A stretch of 64,000 bases of DNA from G963667675 sp964291545 (GCA_964291545.2 OZ219861.1:1260737-1324736), one strand, 5' to 3'. Positions 17,565 to 26,647 are shown, numbered from the stretch's first letter. The notes: a model not told the origin generated them from the letters alone. Program-made: numbers and translations.

Positions 17565-20500
17565 TTAAACGTCAGGCTGGTCGTCGTAGTAGCGCGATGT
17601 GAATAGCAGCCCGTCGTGGCGGGTTGCCCACACATGAGCGTACAAGGTCTCCGAAGACCTGGTGTTGGGGAAGACGAAGCTGACCCACAGGCCTTGCTCT
17701 GTGGCCGCTGCCATCTCTGCGCCGATCTTCCGGACGCCGCCGAGGTCCTTCAAGTCGGTGCCTATTAGATGTGGAGCGAGGACAGCGACGCGCACAACGT
17801 CGTCCTCATCGGCCATAGTCAAGTTCCACTGGCCGTCAACGCTCTCCGGGCTGTTGTAATGGGCGATGGTGGCGTCCAATCCGTTGGCCTGGTAGTACTC
17901 GATGGCGTTCTGTACGTACGTCTTGGTATATGCCGCCGGGTCTTCCACCTGAACGTAGTAGCCGGAGGCGAAGAGCATGCCGTCGCGGCGCACGGCATAG
18001 CCCACCTTGGGAACTTCCTTCAGGGTAACCGGGTGAGGCCACAGGTATTCCACCCAAACGCCCTCCTCGGTTGCCTTGGCCAACTCCTCGCCCAGTCTGT
18101 ATCCGTCCGAACCTACCACATCATTGATATCGGTCCCTATGAGTTGCGGCAACAGCGGGTGGACGTGATAGATGTCCTGGTCATCGGTGGCGAAGAGATA
18201 CCATTCACCCTCGAAGCTGGCGACGCTGTTGTAGTAGTTGAGCATGGACTCCAGGCCTTCGCTCTCGTAACGCTCTACGGCTTGGTTCACGTACTGGACT
18301 GTGTATTCCCTCGGGTCGGCGTCCCGCCAGGCCGGCGAACCGGTCTCCGGCTCGCCGGCGTAGTAGCCGGAAGCGAATATCAGCCCTTCGTGGCGAATGG
18401 CCCAAGTGACTTTTTGCTGCTCTTTTCTGGAAACGGGATGGGGCCACAGGTATTCCACCCACACGCCCTGCTCCGTGGCCTGGGCTATCTCCTTACCCAG
18501 TTCCTGCCCGTCGGAGCCGACCACGTCCTTGATATCGGTGCCTATAAGGTGGGGAAAGATGGGATGGGCCAGGTAGTCGTCGTCCTCGCCGATGAGGAAT
18601 AGGTAGAACTGCCCGTCCAGGCTGTCTTGGCTGTTGTAATGGGTGATAACGGCGTTGAGGCCGTCGTTCTCATATTTGGCAATGGCCTTGCCCACGTATT
18701 CCTTTACCGAGGCCGCGACGTCTTCCACCAAGTCCGAATGGCTGGCGGAGAAAACCAAGCCGTCATGAAGGACCACTAGGATTCTCCGCGGCTCTTCTTG
18801 TTTGGTCTCGGGGTTGATGCCCCGAGTCGAAATCCAATAACCCTCCTCGGTGGCAGCTTCTATCAATTGCGTTAAGCCGGAAAATGCCGAACCAGGGCCG
18901 ACGTATTGGCCTTCCAGAGCGGGAATGTTCCGGTATACCAGTAATGTGCTTGCGGCATCGTCTATGAGGATCAGCGACCGCCCGTTTTCGACGCTCGACT
19001 CCGTCTTGTAGAAGTCGACGGTGGCGTCCCGGCCGTTGGAGCCGTAGTAGGCGATAGCCTGCTCCACGTAGTCGCGCGTCAGCGCATCCTCGGAAGGGGC
19101 GGGCGGCGGCGCGTCCCCCTCACCCTCAACGTAGTAGGCAGAGGAGAAGACGTATCCGTCGTGGCGTTCTATCCAGAGATATACCGTTAACTGCCCCGCT
19201 GTCCTGGGGTTGGGCCACAAGTACTCGAACCAGTGGCCTTCCTCGGTGGCGCTGAGAAGCGACTCGCCAATTTGCTCCCCGGCCACAATCCCCTGGAACT
19301 GTCTGGCAGGCAGTCCAACCAGCGCTTGCTCAGCGCCCGCCACGACTATGGCGCCCTGGGGATCAACCATCATCAGCCAGTAAGAGCCGTCTATGCTCTC
19401 CGGGCTGTTGTAATAGGCAACCGTGGCCTCCAGGCCCTGGCTGTCATAGTAGTCCATAGCCTGCTGTACGTAGGCCCGGGTGTAGGCCGCGGGGTCGGTA
19501 ACGCCCGGATAGTAGCCTGATGCGAAGATCATCCCGTCCCGTCGCACCGCGTACCCAACCTTTGGCACTTCCCTAAGCGTTACCGGGTGCGGCCACAGGT
19601 ATTCCACCCACACGCCTACACCCTCCCCGGCCTTGGCCAGTTCCTTGCCCAACTCGTAGCCGTCGGAACCCACCACGTCCTTGATATCCGTGCCTACCAA
19701 GCTAGGCAGAAGCGGGTGTACGTGGTAGATGTCGTTCTCGTCTGTGGCAAAGAGATACCACTCGCCCTCAAAGCTGGCGACGCTGTTGTAGTAGTTGAGC
19801 ATGGATTCCAGGCCGTCCCGCTCGTAACGCTCTATGGCCCGCTCCACGTACTCGACGGTGTACTCGCGCGGGTCCGCTCCCTGCCAGGCGGGCGGCTCGG
19901 GCGATTCGCCCACGGTGTAGTAGCCGGACGCAAAGATGAGGCCATCATGGCGGATAGCCCAGGTGGTCTTGGGCTCCTCCACCCGCGTGATCGGGTTGGG
20001 CCACAGGTATTCCACCCACACGCCCTGCTCCGTGGCTTGGGCTATCTCCTTGCCCAGTTCCTGACCGTCGGAACCAATCACGCCCTTGATGTCGGTCCCT
20101 ATCAGGTGCGGGAAAATGGGATGGGCCAGGTAGTTGTCATCAGCGCCAATGAGGAAGAGGTAGAAGCTTCCCTCCAAGCTGTCGGGGTTGTTATAGTGGG
20201 CAACCGTCGCTTCAAGCCCCTCACTCTCGTATAGGGCTATTGCGCGGCTCACGTAATCCTTGGTGGCCTCTGCCACGTTCTCCCGGAGCGTAGAGTGGCC
20301 TGATATGAAGATGAGGCCGTCGCGCAGGACAAGGTAGAACCGCATTGGCCCCTGCCTGGTGGTGGTACCGGTGGCGGTCTCCACTACATATATCCCCTGC
20401 CCCTCATACCAGGCGCCGCCCTCTGTAGCGATTCCCAATAAGAACGCGGCAGATTCGTGCTTGCTTCCCAGGAAATTATGGAAGAACGGCATTGCCATCA

Positions 20501-20912
20501 GGATGCCTTCATCCTTGCTGATAATGTGCAGATACCGGTCTCCCTCAATGCTCTCTTCAGTCTTGTAGTATTCGATCGTCGCGTCCCGGCCGTTGGCTTC
20601 GTAGTAGGCGATAGCCTTCTCAACGTAGGAGCGGGTTAGCGCGTCGTCTTCATTTACTGGCTCTGGTTCCGGGGTTGCGGTCGGCGGTGCAGTGGGCGTA
20701 GGGGTCTCCGTAGGCGCTGCGGTCGCCGTGGGCTCGGCGGTGGCAGTGGGTTCCGGTGTTGCGGTAGGGTCGCCGCCGCAGGCAAGCAAAACAGCCGTGG
20801 AGGAGACTAGAATCAAAAGCAAAAGCAATGCGCTTATGCCGGCGGGTAATCGCCGACGGCTTGACCCTGTCCGGTGCGCCTCCGTGTTAACCTTTTGCTC
20901 GGCCAGAAACAT
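17565..20912 (-). CDS. Giant lipoprotein with eight Cache-like repeats
   Basis: A protein of about 1,115 residues that starts at the Met preceded by GGAAAGGT (20,912), not at the Met 23 codons upstream. A signal helix ends in the lipobox VLLAC, then comes a T/P/A-rich linker. The rest is eight units of about 125-130 residues, each beginning like YVxxAIxYYxxNGxxATxxxYN, with a SxxGxxYLFxxD strand, a HPxxPxLIGTDIKDVVGSDG segment in most, and VWVEYLWPHP and RHDGLIFASGYY at the end. This matches the extracellular small-molecule-binding Cache fold. Units 1 and 5, 2 and 6, 3 and 7, and 4 and 8 are the closest pairs, so a four-unit block was duplicated. The protein is probably anchored outside the cell. 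It ends 190 bases from, and faces, the kinase-regulator fusion gene. Confidence 0.85.
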   Translation of the reverse strand: MFLAEQKVNTEAHRTGSSRRRLPAGISALLLLLILVSSTAVLLACGGDPTATPEPTATAEPTATAAPTETPTPTAPPTATPEPEPVNEDDALTRSYVEKAIAYYEANGRDATIEYYKTEESIEGDRYLHIISKDEGILMAMPFFHNFLGSKHESAAFLLGIATEGGAWYEGQGIYVVETATGTTTRQGPMRFYLVLRDGLIFISGHSTLRENVAEATKDYVSRAIALYESEGLEATVAHYNNPDSLEGSFYLFLIGADDNYLAHPIFPHLIGTDIKGVIGSDGQELGKEIAQATEQGVWVEYLWPNPITRVEEPKTTWAIRHDGLIFASGYYTVGESPEPPAWQGADPREYTVEYVERAIERYERDGLESMLNYYNSVASFEGEWYLFATDENDIYHVHPLLPSLVGTDIKDVVGSDGYELGKELAKAGEGVGVWVEYLWPHPVTLREVPKVGYAVRRDGMIFASGYYPGVTDPAAYTRAYVQQAMDYYDSQGLEATVAYYNSPESIDGSYWLMMVDPQGAIVVAGAEQALVGLPARQFQGIVAGEQIGESLLSATEEGHWFEYLWPNPRTAGQLTVYLWIERHDGYVFSSAYYVEGEGDAPPPAPSEDALTRDYVEQAIAYYGSNGRDATVDFYKTESSVENGRSLILIDDAASTLLVYRNIPALEGQYVGPGSAFSGLTQLIEAATEEGYWISTRGINPETKQEEPRRILVVLHDGLVFSASHSDLVEDVAASVKEYVGKAIAKYENDGLNAVITHYNSQDSLDGQFYLFLIGEDDDYLAHPIFPHLIGTDIKDVVGSDGQELGKEIAQATEQGVWVEYLWPHPVSRKEQQKVTWAIRHEGLIFASGYYAGEPETGSPAWRDADPREYTVQYVNQAVERYESEGLESMLNYYNSVASFEGEWYLFATDDQDIYHVHPLLPQLIGTDINDVVGSDGYRLGEELAKATEEGVWVEYLWPHPVTLKEVPKVGYAVRRDGMLFASGYYVQVEDPAAYTKTYVQNAIEYYQANGLDATIAHYNSPESVDGQWNLTMADEDDVVRVAVLAPHLIGTDLKDLGGVRKIGAEMAAATEQGLWVSFVFPNTRSSETLYAHVWATRHDGLLFTSRYYDDQPDV
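17680..20640 (-). repeat. In-gene tandem duplication of a ~1.56 kb, four-Cache block
   Basis: The unit beginning LTRSYVEKAIAYYEANG (near 20,640) and the one beginning LTRDYVEQAIAYYGSNG (near 19,080) are about 1,560 bases apart. The three units after each one correspond in the same order. The DNA repeats recognisably, for instance the word for VEYLWPHP recurs in most units. The boundaries given are approximate. Confidence 0.7.
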
Positions 20913-21000
20913 ACCTTTCCCCCTTAAATTGGCGCAGCACGCTCTGTTGCGGCCACCGTCCCTTTTGGAAGGGAATACCACTCCCCGAAGGGCCGATACA

Positions 21001-21031
21001 TTGTATCATTGTTTACGTCCGCATATATAAT
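21001..21031 (+). promoter_or_regulatory. Putative promoter for the NCS2-type permease gene
   Basis: TTGTAT (21,001-21,006) is followed by TATATA after 17 bases (21,024-21,029), or by a perfect TATAAT after 19 bases (21,026-21,031), about 90 bases before the permease start. The same AT-rich divergent region could also serve the leftward Cache lipoprotein (TACAAT on the minus strand). Confidence 0.4.
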
Positions 21032-21119
21032 CCATGTGTTTCAGTGTTTCACAAATCCTGGGGCAAGTTAGGTTTGCCCGTTTCTCGAAACAGATTTTTC
21101 GGCCAAGGACCTCATACTA

Positions 21120-22856
21120 ATGTTCCGGAAAGTCCAGGGGCGACACGAAATCCAGTACGAACCGGATGAGAAGTGCCCGCCGTTACTGGCGATATCCTCG
21201 GCCATTCAGATATTCATACCCAACACGATCGGCCTCGTCATGCTGGCGGCGCTGGTGGTGCGGGCATCCGGCGAGTCCGAAGACTATCTGTCATGGGTGA
21301 CGTTCACCGCGCTGGCAGTCACCGGAGCCAGCATGATCCTGCAGACCCTCAGGCTGCGGCATTTGGGGTCGGGTCGCCTCATTGTCGCCAACTTCAATGT
21401 TCCTTTCCTGGCGGTTTGCGCCTTGGCGCTCCACGTGGGTGGACCCAGTTTGCTGGCCAGCCTGGTGGTGGTTTCCACCCTGCTGCAGTCTGTCTTGACC
21501 CTACGCCTTGCCTCCCTCCGCCGGATATTTACACAGACGGTGAGCGGAATAGTGGTCATGCTGGTGGCGATTTCGGCCATGCCGTTCATCATCAACAAGG
21601 CGGTCATTCCACCGGAAAACGAATCGACTGCGCTTTACTTGGCGCCCGGGATGGCCGCCTTGGCCGTTGGGGTCCTTATGTCGTTGCAAGACCGGGTGAT
21701 TTGGCGCATGTGGGTCTTGCCGGCCACCGTAGCCATCGGTCTGATTGTGGCCATCCCCTTGGGATTCTTTGAGACCGACATCATATCTGACACCTCATGG
21801 GTGAGCCTGCCGGATTTCTCGTTCGCGGGGCTGGACCTGGCCTTCGGTGCAAATTTCTGGGCATTGCTTCCTGCATTCGTGTTAGTGAACCTTACCGCCT
21901 TTATGAAAGTGGTGGGGGACCTGTCGGTGATTTATCGCGCTTCCTACCGGAGACATTCGGCCATCGACTTCCGCTCCGTGCAGGGGGGATTGAACGTGTA
22001 TGGGGCGGGCACGTTTCTTTCCGGGATCCTGGGGACGCTACCAGTGGCCGCGCCGTGGTCGGCCACCGCCGTTTATATCGGCTTTACCGGCGTCGCCGCC
22101 ACGAGTGTCGGGATATACCTGGGACTGTTCACCATCGCCGCCGCCTTCTTTTCCAAGTTGCTTGCCGTTTTAGTTTCCATTCCCAGCCCGGTGGTCAGCG
22201 CGGTATACGTCATCATCTTCGGCATGCTGTTTATCGAGGGTGCGAAGACGGTATTTGCCGGCCAAATGGACCAGAAGAAGGCCGCGATCACCGGCGTTTC
22301 TATGGTTTTGGGCTTGTCAGCGGGGGCTTTCAGCGGATTGTTCGAAGGAATAATCGTCAATCTGGTGGGCAACCCCATTGTCGTCGGCGGCATAGCAGCC
22401 ATAGCAATGACGGTATTCACCGAATTATCAGGCTTCCGCGCCAAGAAGCTTCGAACCGACTTGTCTCACGATTCTCTACCGGCCATTGACGATTTTCTCT
22501 GCCAGTTCGCCGACGGTCTTACTTGGACGGAGGAAGGCAAAAACCGGCTTCGGTTAGTGGGAGAGGAGATCATATTGAGCCTGCTCAATGAAGAGGACGA
22601 CGGCTCGATCGACCAGAAGCGCAGCTTGGTCGCCACAATTCGCCCTGACAGCGGATCGGCCGAGCTCGAAATCGTTGTCGCATCGGACGATGCCATCGAG
22701 GGGAACATCGAGAATCGCATGGCATATCTGGGCCATGACCAGGCGCCGGACGACGGACAGGAATTGTCCGTCCGCATCCTGCGCCACTACGCCTCATCGG
22801 TGCACCACCGCAAGTACTATGGGATAGACATTGTCAGTTGCCGCGTTGACAAGTAG
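21120..22856 (+). CDS. NCS2 (xanthine/uracil permease)-type transporter with C-terminal HATPase-like domain
   Basis: A 578-residue protein. Residues about 20-445 carry some twelve to fourteen hydrophobic segments resembling the NCS2/solute carrier 23 fold (PPLLAISSAIQIFIPNTIGLV at the start, then FMKVVGDLSVI and the later TLPVAAPWSATAVYIGFTGVA). From about 455 a soluble domain follows: DDFLCQFADGLTWTEEGKNRLRLVGEEIILSLLNEE, then beta strands and LSVRILRHYASSVHHRKYYGIDI. Its opening helix, with an E at the N-box-like position, and its ending resemble RsbW/GHKL anti-sigma kinases. A classical G-box is not evident, so ATP binding is uncertain. The fusion suggests a transporter that also signals, or one that is gated by nucleotide. 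Confidence 0.75.
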   Translation: MFRKVQGRHEIQYEPDEKCPPLLAISSAIQIFIPNTIGLVMLAALVVRASGESEDYLSWVTFTALAVTGASMILQTLRLRHLGSGRLIVANFNVPFLAVCALALHVGGPSLLASLVVVSTLLQSVLTLRLASLRRIFTQTVSGIVVMLVAISAMPFIINKAVIPPENESTALYLAPGMAALAVGVLMSLQDRVIWRMWVLPATVAIGLIVAIPLGFFETDIISDTSWVSLPDFSFAGLDLAFGANFWALLPAFVLVNLTAFMKVVGDLSVIYRASYRRHSAIDFRSVQGGLNVYGAGTFLSGILGTLPVAAPWSATAVYIGFTGVAATSVGIYLGLFTIAAAFFSKLLAVLVSIPSPVVSAVYVIIFGMLFIEGAKTVFAGQMDQKKAAITGVSMVLGLSAGAFSGLFEGIIVNLVGNPIVVGGIAAIAMTVFTELSGFRAKKLRTDLSHDSLPAIDDFLCQFADGLTWTEEGKNRLRLVGEEIILSLLNEEDDGSIDQKRSLVATIRPDSGSAELEIVVASDDAIEGNIENRMAYLGHDQAPDDGQELSVRILRHYASSVHHRKYYGIDIVSCRVDK

Positions 22857-23046
22857 CGGGGCATGACCATTCCCTTCTTTTTCTGCTGGAAACACTGGCC
22901 AGGTACGGACTGCTGCGTATAAAACCGCCACATGCAAGTTGGCCGGAGTGTCGCCCTTGGCATTCCAAATGGGATACCGCAGTGGCAACGGTTGGGTAGC
23001 TGCTCCGGCGCGACGCGGGATAGAAGAGCACGGAGACGCATAGCCT

Positions 23047-24585
23047 ATGATCAACGTTTGGGTGATAGCCGGCTTTACCGTGTACTTCGGTATGCTGATT
23101 GGGATTGCGGTGGTGGGCGCTCGCCGAATGCAGAACATGGCGGACTACGCGCTCGGCGGCCGGCGGCTGAGCAGTTTCACGGCGGCGCTGAGCACCGGAT
23201 CCTCAACGACGAGCGCGTGGACTATGCTGGCGCTGCCTGCACTGGCCTTCACCAGTGGGCTTGTCGAGTTGTGGGTGCCAGTCTGCGCCGCCATCGGCGT
23301 ATGGCTGAGCTGGACGCTTTTAGCCAAGCGGTTGCGGCGATTCACGATAGCTGCGGACGACGCGGTGACGATTCCCAAGTTCTTGGAACGCAGGTTTGGC
23401 GATTCAACGGGAACGCTGCGGTCGGTATCCGGGCTGATCACCATCCTGTTTGTAATTTTCTACGTGAGCTCCGGGCTCGTCGGAGGCTCAAAGCTGCTGG
23501 AGGAGATATTCGGACTCGACCCGACCGCAGGCGTCGTCGTGACGCTGGTTGCGGTGGCGACATACACGCTGATCGGCGGATTTATGGCGGTGTCGAGAAC
23601 AGATGTGTCTCAGGCCCTGCTAATGCTGGTGAGCCTGGCAGTGCTGGTGATCACGATGCTCATCGTGACTGATAATCCGTTGGCGAACGCGGGTTCTGAG
23701 GCCGTTGGGTTCTTTAACCCCCTGACTCTCACAGACGGCTCGCCCATAACGCTGAACTTTGCGCTCTCTGCGTCGGGATGGGCGATCGGCGGACTGGGAG
23801 CACACAGGATATTGCAGCGGTTTATGGCGATCGAACGGGAGGACAAAATCCGTCAAGGGCGCGCCATTGCCGTAGTGTGGCTGGTAACGGTGTACTTCTT
23901 GGCGTTTGCCGTTGGTGCAATTGCACGTCCCGCCCTGGCTGAAGTAGGCATGCTGGGGGCGGTGACAGATTCCGAACGGGTCTACTTTGTGATCTCTGAG
24001 GTCTTTTTCCACCCAGTGGTATTGGGGGTGCTACTTACTGCTGTGATCGCGGCGGTGATGAGCACGGCGGACTCTCAGCTCCTTCTGGCATCGGCGATCG
24101 CTACCGAAGACGTGCCGGTGCTCAAGCGTATGGCTGCAGGGCTGGCGGCCCACGCCAGGGTGTGGATAGGGCGAGGGATGTTGCTGGTCATAGGCGTTGT
24201 CTCGGCTATACTTTCGATCTGGTTCCCAGACTCCATATTCGACCTGGTGAGCTTTGCGTGGGGCGGGATGGGGGCTGCGTTCGGGCCGGTGATGCTTCTT
24301 GGCTTGTATTGGCGCAGATTCAACGCTTGGGGTGCGGGAACGGCAGTTGTTACCGGGACTCTGGCGGCGACGATGTGGCAGTTCCTGGGCGGCGGGCCGG
24401 GCGGCATGTGGGACATCCAGCCGGCGACACCCGCCTTTGCAATCTCCATGGCGTCGGCCATTGGCGCCACGCTGTTGACCCCCCGCCCAGCACAGCAGGT
24501 GGTGGAGCTGTTCGATAGGGTGAATTCGACGCAGAGCATCGAAACGGTTAACGAAGCGCCCACGTTGCCGGCTCCTGGCAAGTAG
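23047..24585 (+). CDS. Sodium:solute symporter (PutP-like SSS family)
   Basis: A 512-residue integral membrane protein with about thirteen hydrophobic segments, matching the sodium/proline symporter branch. The recognisable parts are DYALGGRRLSSFTAALSTGSSTTSAWTML (helix 2, sodium site), RRFTIAADDAVTIPKFLERRFGD, GGFMAVSRTDVSQALLML, GIGGLGAHR-like AIGGLGAHRILQRFMAI, and AAVMSTADSQLLLASAIATEDV (helix 8, sodium site). It imports proline or another small organic solute with sodium. It starts 190 bases after the NCS2 gene on the same strand and could share its transcript. Confidence 0.88.
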   Translation: MINVWVIAGFTVYFGMLIGIAVVGARRMQNMADYALGGRRLSSFTAALSTGSSTTSAWTMLALPALAFTSGLVELWVPVCAAIGVWLSWTLLAKRLRRFTIAADDAVTIPKFLERRFGDSTGTLRSVSGLITILFVIFYVSSGLVGGSKLLEEIFGLDPTAGVVVTLVAVATYTLIGGFMAVSRTDVSQALLMLVSLAVLVITMLIVTDNPLANAGSEAVGFFNPLTLTDGSPITLNFALSASGWAIGGLGAHRILQRFMAIEREDKIRQGRAIAVVWLVTVYFLAFAVGAIARPALAEVGMLGAVTDSERVYFVISEVFFHPVVLGVLLTAVIAAVMSTADSQLLLASAIATEDVPVLKRMAAGLAAHARVWIGRGMLLVIGVVSAILSIWFPDSIFDLVSFAWGGMGAAFGPVMLLGLYWRRFNAWGAGTAVVTGTLAATMWQFLGGGPGGMWDIQPATPAFAISMASAIGATLLTPRPAQQVVELFDRVNSTQSIETVNEAPTLPAPGK

Positions 24586-24653
24586 CCCTCGCGACCGCCA
24601 GACGAGACGGGGCGGGGAACGTTGATTGACGCGGGATTCAGGAATATGACTGC

Positions 24654-24742
24654 TGGCGGAGAGAGTGGGATTCGAACCCACGATACCCAAAGAGTATACC
24701 GGTTTTCGAGACCGGCGCTTTCGTCCGCTCAGCCATCTCTCC
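24654..24742 (-). tRNA. tRNA-Ser (CGA)
   Basis: On the minus strand the acceptor arms GGAGAGA and TCTCTCC pair perfectly, followed by discriminator G and an encoded CCA. The anticodon arm is CCGGT-CTCGAAA-ACCGG, giving anticodon CGA (reads UCG). The T arm contains GGGTTCGAATCCC. The length of 89 bases and a long variable arm (TATACTCTTTGGGTAT) are as expected for a serine tRNA. Confidence 0.95.
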
Positions 24743-24969
24743 GTAGCGACGCTGCGGCCAGAATATTATAGCGTCTGAATTCCATTCAAGCACGATTTAC
24801 TAGGCGCGGACGGGAAATACTTTCGCGGCGGCCGCCGCCCTGGGACCGACCTGCGGTCTCGCGTAACCTGCCCGGCGGGAGCGCCTCCGCCGCGGCGACG
24901 AAAGCGGGCTTATAATTGGCCGGGTGGTTGAGTTTTCCAAGCGTTGACCTGGGATTGGGGGCGGCCAAT

Positions 24970-25326
24970 ATGATTACCGGCGTTGTGGGCGTGACTATCT
25001 GGACGGACGACCTGGAGCCGATGTTCAGCTTCTACCACGACCTGTTGAGGCTGCCCCTGCATTCCCGGCATGACGACTTCATCGCCTTCGAACTGGGCGA
25101 CGTGCGATTTAACATCGGACTGCACGGCCAGGTTAGCGGAGTCTCCCGGGACCCGTTTCGGTTTATGCCGCATTTGGGAGTGGATGACATACACCAGGAG
25201 TTCCAGAGGTTGAAAGAGGATGGCGTGGAGTTCATCCGCCCGCCGGAGCAGGAGCACTGGGGAGGCTGGATCGCCACGCTAAAGGACCCCGACGGCAACG
25301 TGCTGCAGTTGCTGCAGTTGCCTTGA
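24970..25326 (+). CDS. VOC (glyoxalase/bleomycin resistance) family protein
   Basis: A 118-residue single-module vicinal-oxygen-chelate protein: VVGVTIWTDDLEPMFSFYHDLLRLPL is the first beta-alpha-beta unit and TLKDPDGNVLQLLQL the typical last strand with the metal-ligand Glu position changed to Gln. I start it at the ATG at 24,970. The longer frame would begin with a TTG lying inside a perfect TATAAT box (24,911-24,916), which is more likely the promoter -10. The substrate is unknown. Confidence 0.82.
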   Translation: MITGVVGVTIWTDDLEPMFSFYHDLLRLPLHSRHDDFIAFELGDVRFNIGLHGQVSGVSRDPFRFMPHLGVDDIHQEFQRLKEDGVEFIRPPEQEHWGGWIATLKDPDGNVLQLLQLP

Positions 25327-25335
25327 CGGGCGCTG

Positions 25336-26406
25336 CTACAAGATGAGCATTGCGTCGCCGAAAGAGTAGAACCGGTAGCCGCGTTCTATGGCTTCCCGGT
25401 ACGCCCGCAGCATCAATTCTCGACCGGACTCCACCGATGGTTCGTTCTCGGCGAAGGCCGAGACCAGCATCAACAGGGTGGACCGGGGCAGGTGAAAGTT
25501 GGTGATCATGGCGTCGACCAACCGGAAGCTGTGTCCCGGCAGGATGTAAAGGCCGGCCTGGCCGCTGACGGACGCGATTTGGTCCTTCCCCTGTTCCGTC
25601 ATTAGCTGGGCCGTCTGCTCCAATACCCGCACGGTGGTGGTCCCCACGGCGATAATCCGGCGACCCTCGTTTCGCGCGCAGTTCAAAGCGACGGCTGCTT
25701 CCGGCCCCAGTTCGAAATACTCGGTGTGTATCTCGTGAGCCGCGGGGTCTTCGCCCTTGACTGGGCGGAAGGTGTCCAGCCCAACGTGGAGGGTCACGAA
25801 GGCCAATTCAACTCCCTGCTCTTGGAGTGCGCCCATCAAGTCCGGGGTGAAGTGCAGCCCCGCCGTGGGAGCAGCGGCGCTGCCGGGCTCCCTGGCATAG
25901 ACCGTCTGGTACCGCTCCGGGTCTGCAAGCCGTTGGTGGATGTAGGGCGGCAGCGGCATCTGCCCCAGCGCATCGATGCCCTCCTCGGAGCTAAGGCGGA
26001 CGCTCTTGACGCCGTCGGCGCGCCCAGCCAGTACCTCCACCTCCAAGGTTGGCTGAAGGTCCAAGTCTGCCGGTACGACAACAACCTTGGCTCCGGGCCG
26101 GAGGCTGCGGCCCGGTTGCCCCAGGGCTTGCCATACGCCTGGGCCTTCTCTTCGCAGGAGGAGCAGTTCCACCTTGCCCCCGGTGTCCTGCCGGCGGCCG
26201 TACAGGCGGGCGGGTATGACCCGGCTCTGGTTGAACACCATTACGTCGCCGGGCTGGACGTACTCGGCGATGTCGAGGAATTGCCGGTGTTCGATGCGGC
26301 CCGAGGCGCGGTTGAGGGCCAGCAGCCTGGAGGAGTCCCTGGGTTCGATGGGGGTCTGGGCGATGAGTTCCGGGGGGAGATGGTAGTCGAAGTCGCTGGT
26401 GCGCAT
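25336..26406 (-). CDS. queA: S-adenosylmethionine:tRNA ribosyltransferase-isomerase QueA
   Basis: A 356-residue QueA of normal length. It adds the cyclopentane ring from SAM to preQ1 at position 34 of the tRNAs for Asp, Asn, His and Tyr, giving epoxyqueuosine. Family blocks are clear: FDYHLPPELIAQTPIEPRDSSRLL at the N-terminus, MVFNQSRVIPARL, PLPPYIHQRLADPERYQTVYA, GSAAAPTAGLHFT, TLHVGLDTFRPV, HEIHTEYFEL and NFHLPRSTLLMLVSAFA. It is a cytoplasmic enzyme. No tgt or other queuosine gene is adjacent. Confidence 0.96.
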   Translation of the reverse strand: MRTSDFDYHLPPELIAQTPIEPRDSSRLLALNRASGRIEHRQFLDIAEYVQPGDVMVFNQSRVIPARLYGRRQDTGGKVELLLLRREGPGVWQALGQPGRSLRPGAKVVVVPADLDLQPTLEVEVLAGRADGVKSVRLSSEEGIDALGQMPLPPYIHQRLADPERYQTVYAREPGSAAAPTAGLHFTPDLMGALQEQGVELAFVTLHVGLDTFRPVKGEDPAAHEIHTEYFELGPEAAVALNCARNEGRRIIAVGTTTVRVLEQTAQLMTEQGKDQIASVSGQAGLYILPGHSFRLVDAMITNFHLPRSTLLMLVSAFAENEPSVESGRELMLRAYREAIERGYRFYSFGDAMLIL

Positions 26407-26521
26407 TTTGGAGACGCTGTTAGCCTTCGGCGGTCAAGAGAGCCTGGCCGCGGCTGGATTCACCTGGCAGGGGGTTGGGACGTTCTGTGGAATCCAACGA
26501 TTTTGGTGCCGGGAGATTTGA

Positions 26522-26603
26522 GATTCCTCGTCGCAGGCTCCTCGGAATGACAGAGATGGAGGCTCCTCGGAATGACAGTGTCGGAGGCTCATCGGGGTGG
26601 CAG
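26522..26603. repeat. Cluster of three 25-base-period CTCGGAATGACAG repeats
   Basis: GATTCCTCG opens the cluster, then GGCTCCTCGGAATGACAG occurs at 26,536-26,553 and 26,561-26,578, with a diverged copy at 26,586-26,603. The period is exactly 25 bases. It is the same family as the copy at 36-63. It lies between queA and folD and has no spacers of CRISPR type. Confidence 0.7.
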
Positions 26604-26622
26604 GGCGAAAGATTTTTCGCCC
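26603..26622. repeat. Perfect 8-bp hairpin, GGGCGAAA/TTTCGCCC
   Basis: GGGCGAAA, loop GATT, TTTCGCCC directly follows the 25-base repeats and is followed by CCTACGAGTAGG, another small palindrome. The hairpin motif is a frequent intergenic element in bacterial genomes. It could end the convergent-strand transcripts here, but a clear T-run is lacking. Confidence 0.5.
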
Positions 26623-26647
26623 CTACGAGTAGGAGTGGCACGGGCGG

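Noticed and set aside
24916..24969. Upstream TTG start for the VOC protein
   Set aside because: The TTG lies inside a perfect TATAAT box. The ATG at 24,970 gives the normal family length.
26522..26603. CRISPR array from three 25-base-period repeats
   Set aside because: Unit and period are too short, the gaps are only about seven bases, the third copy is degenerate, and no cas genes are nearby.
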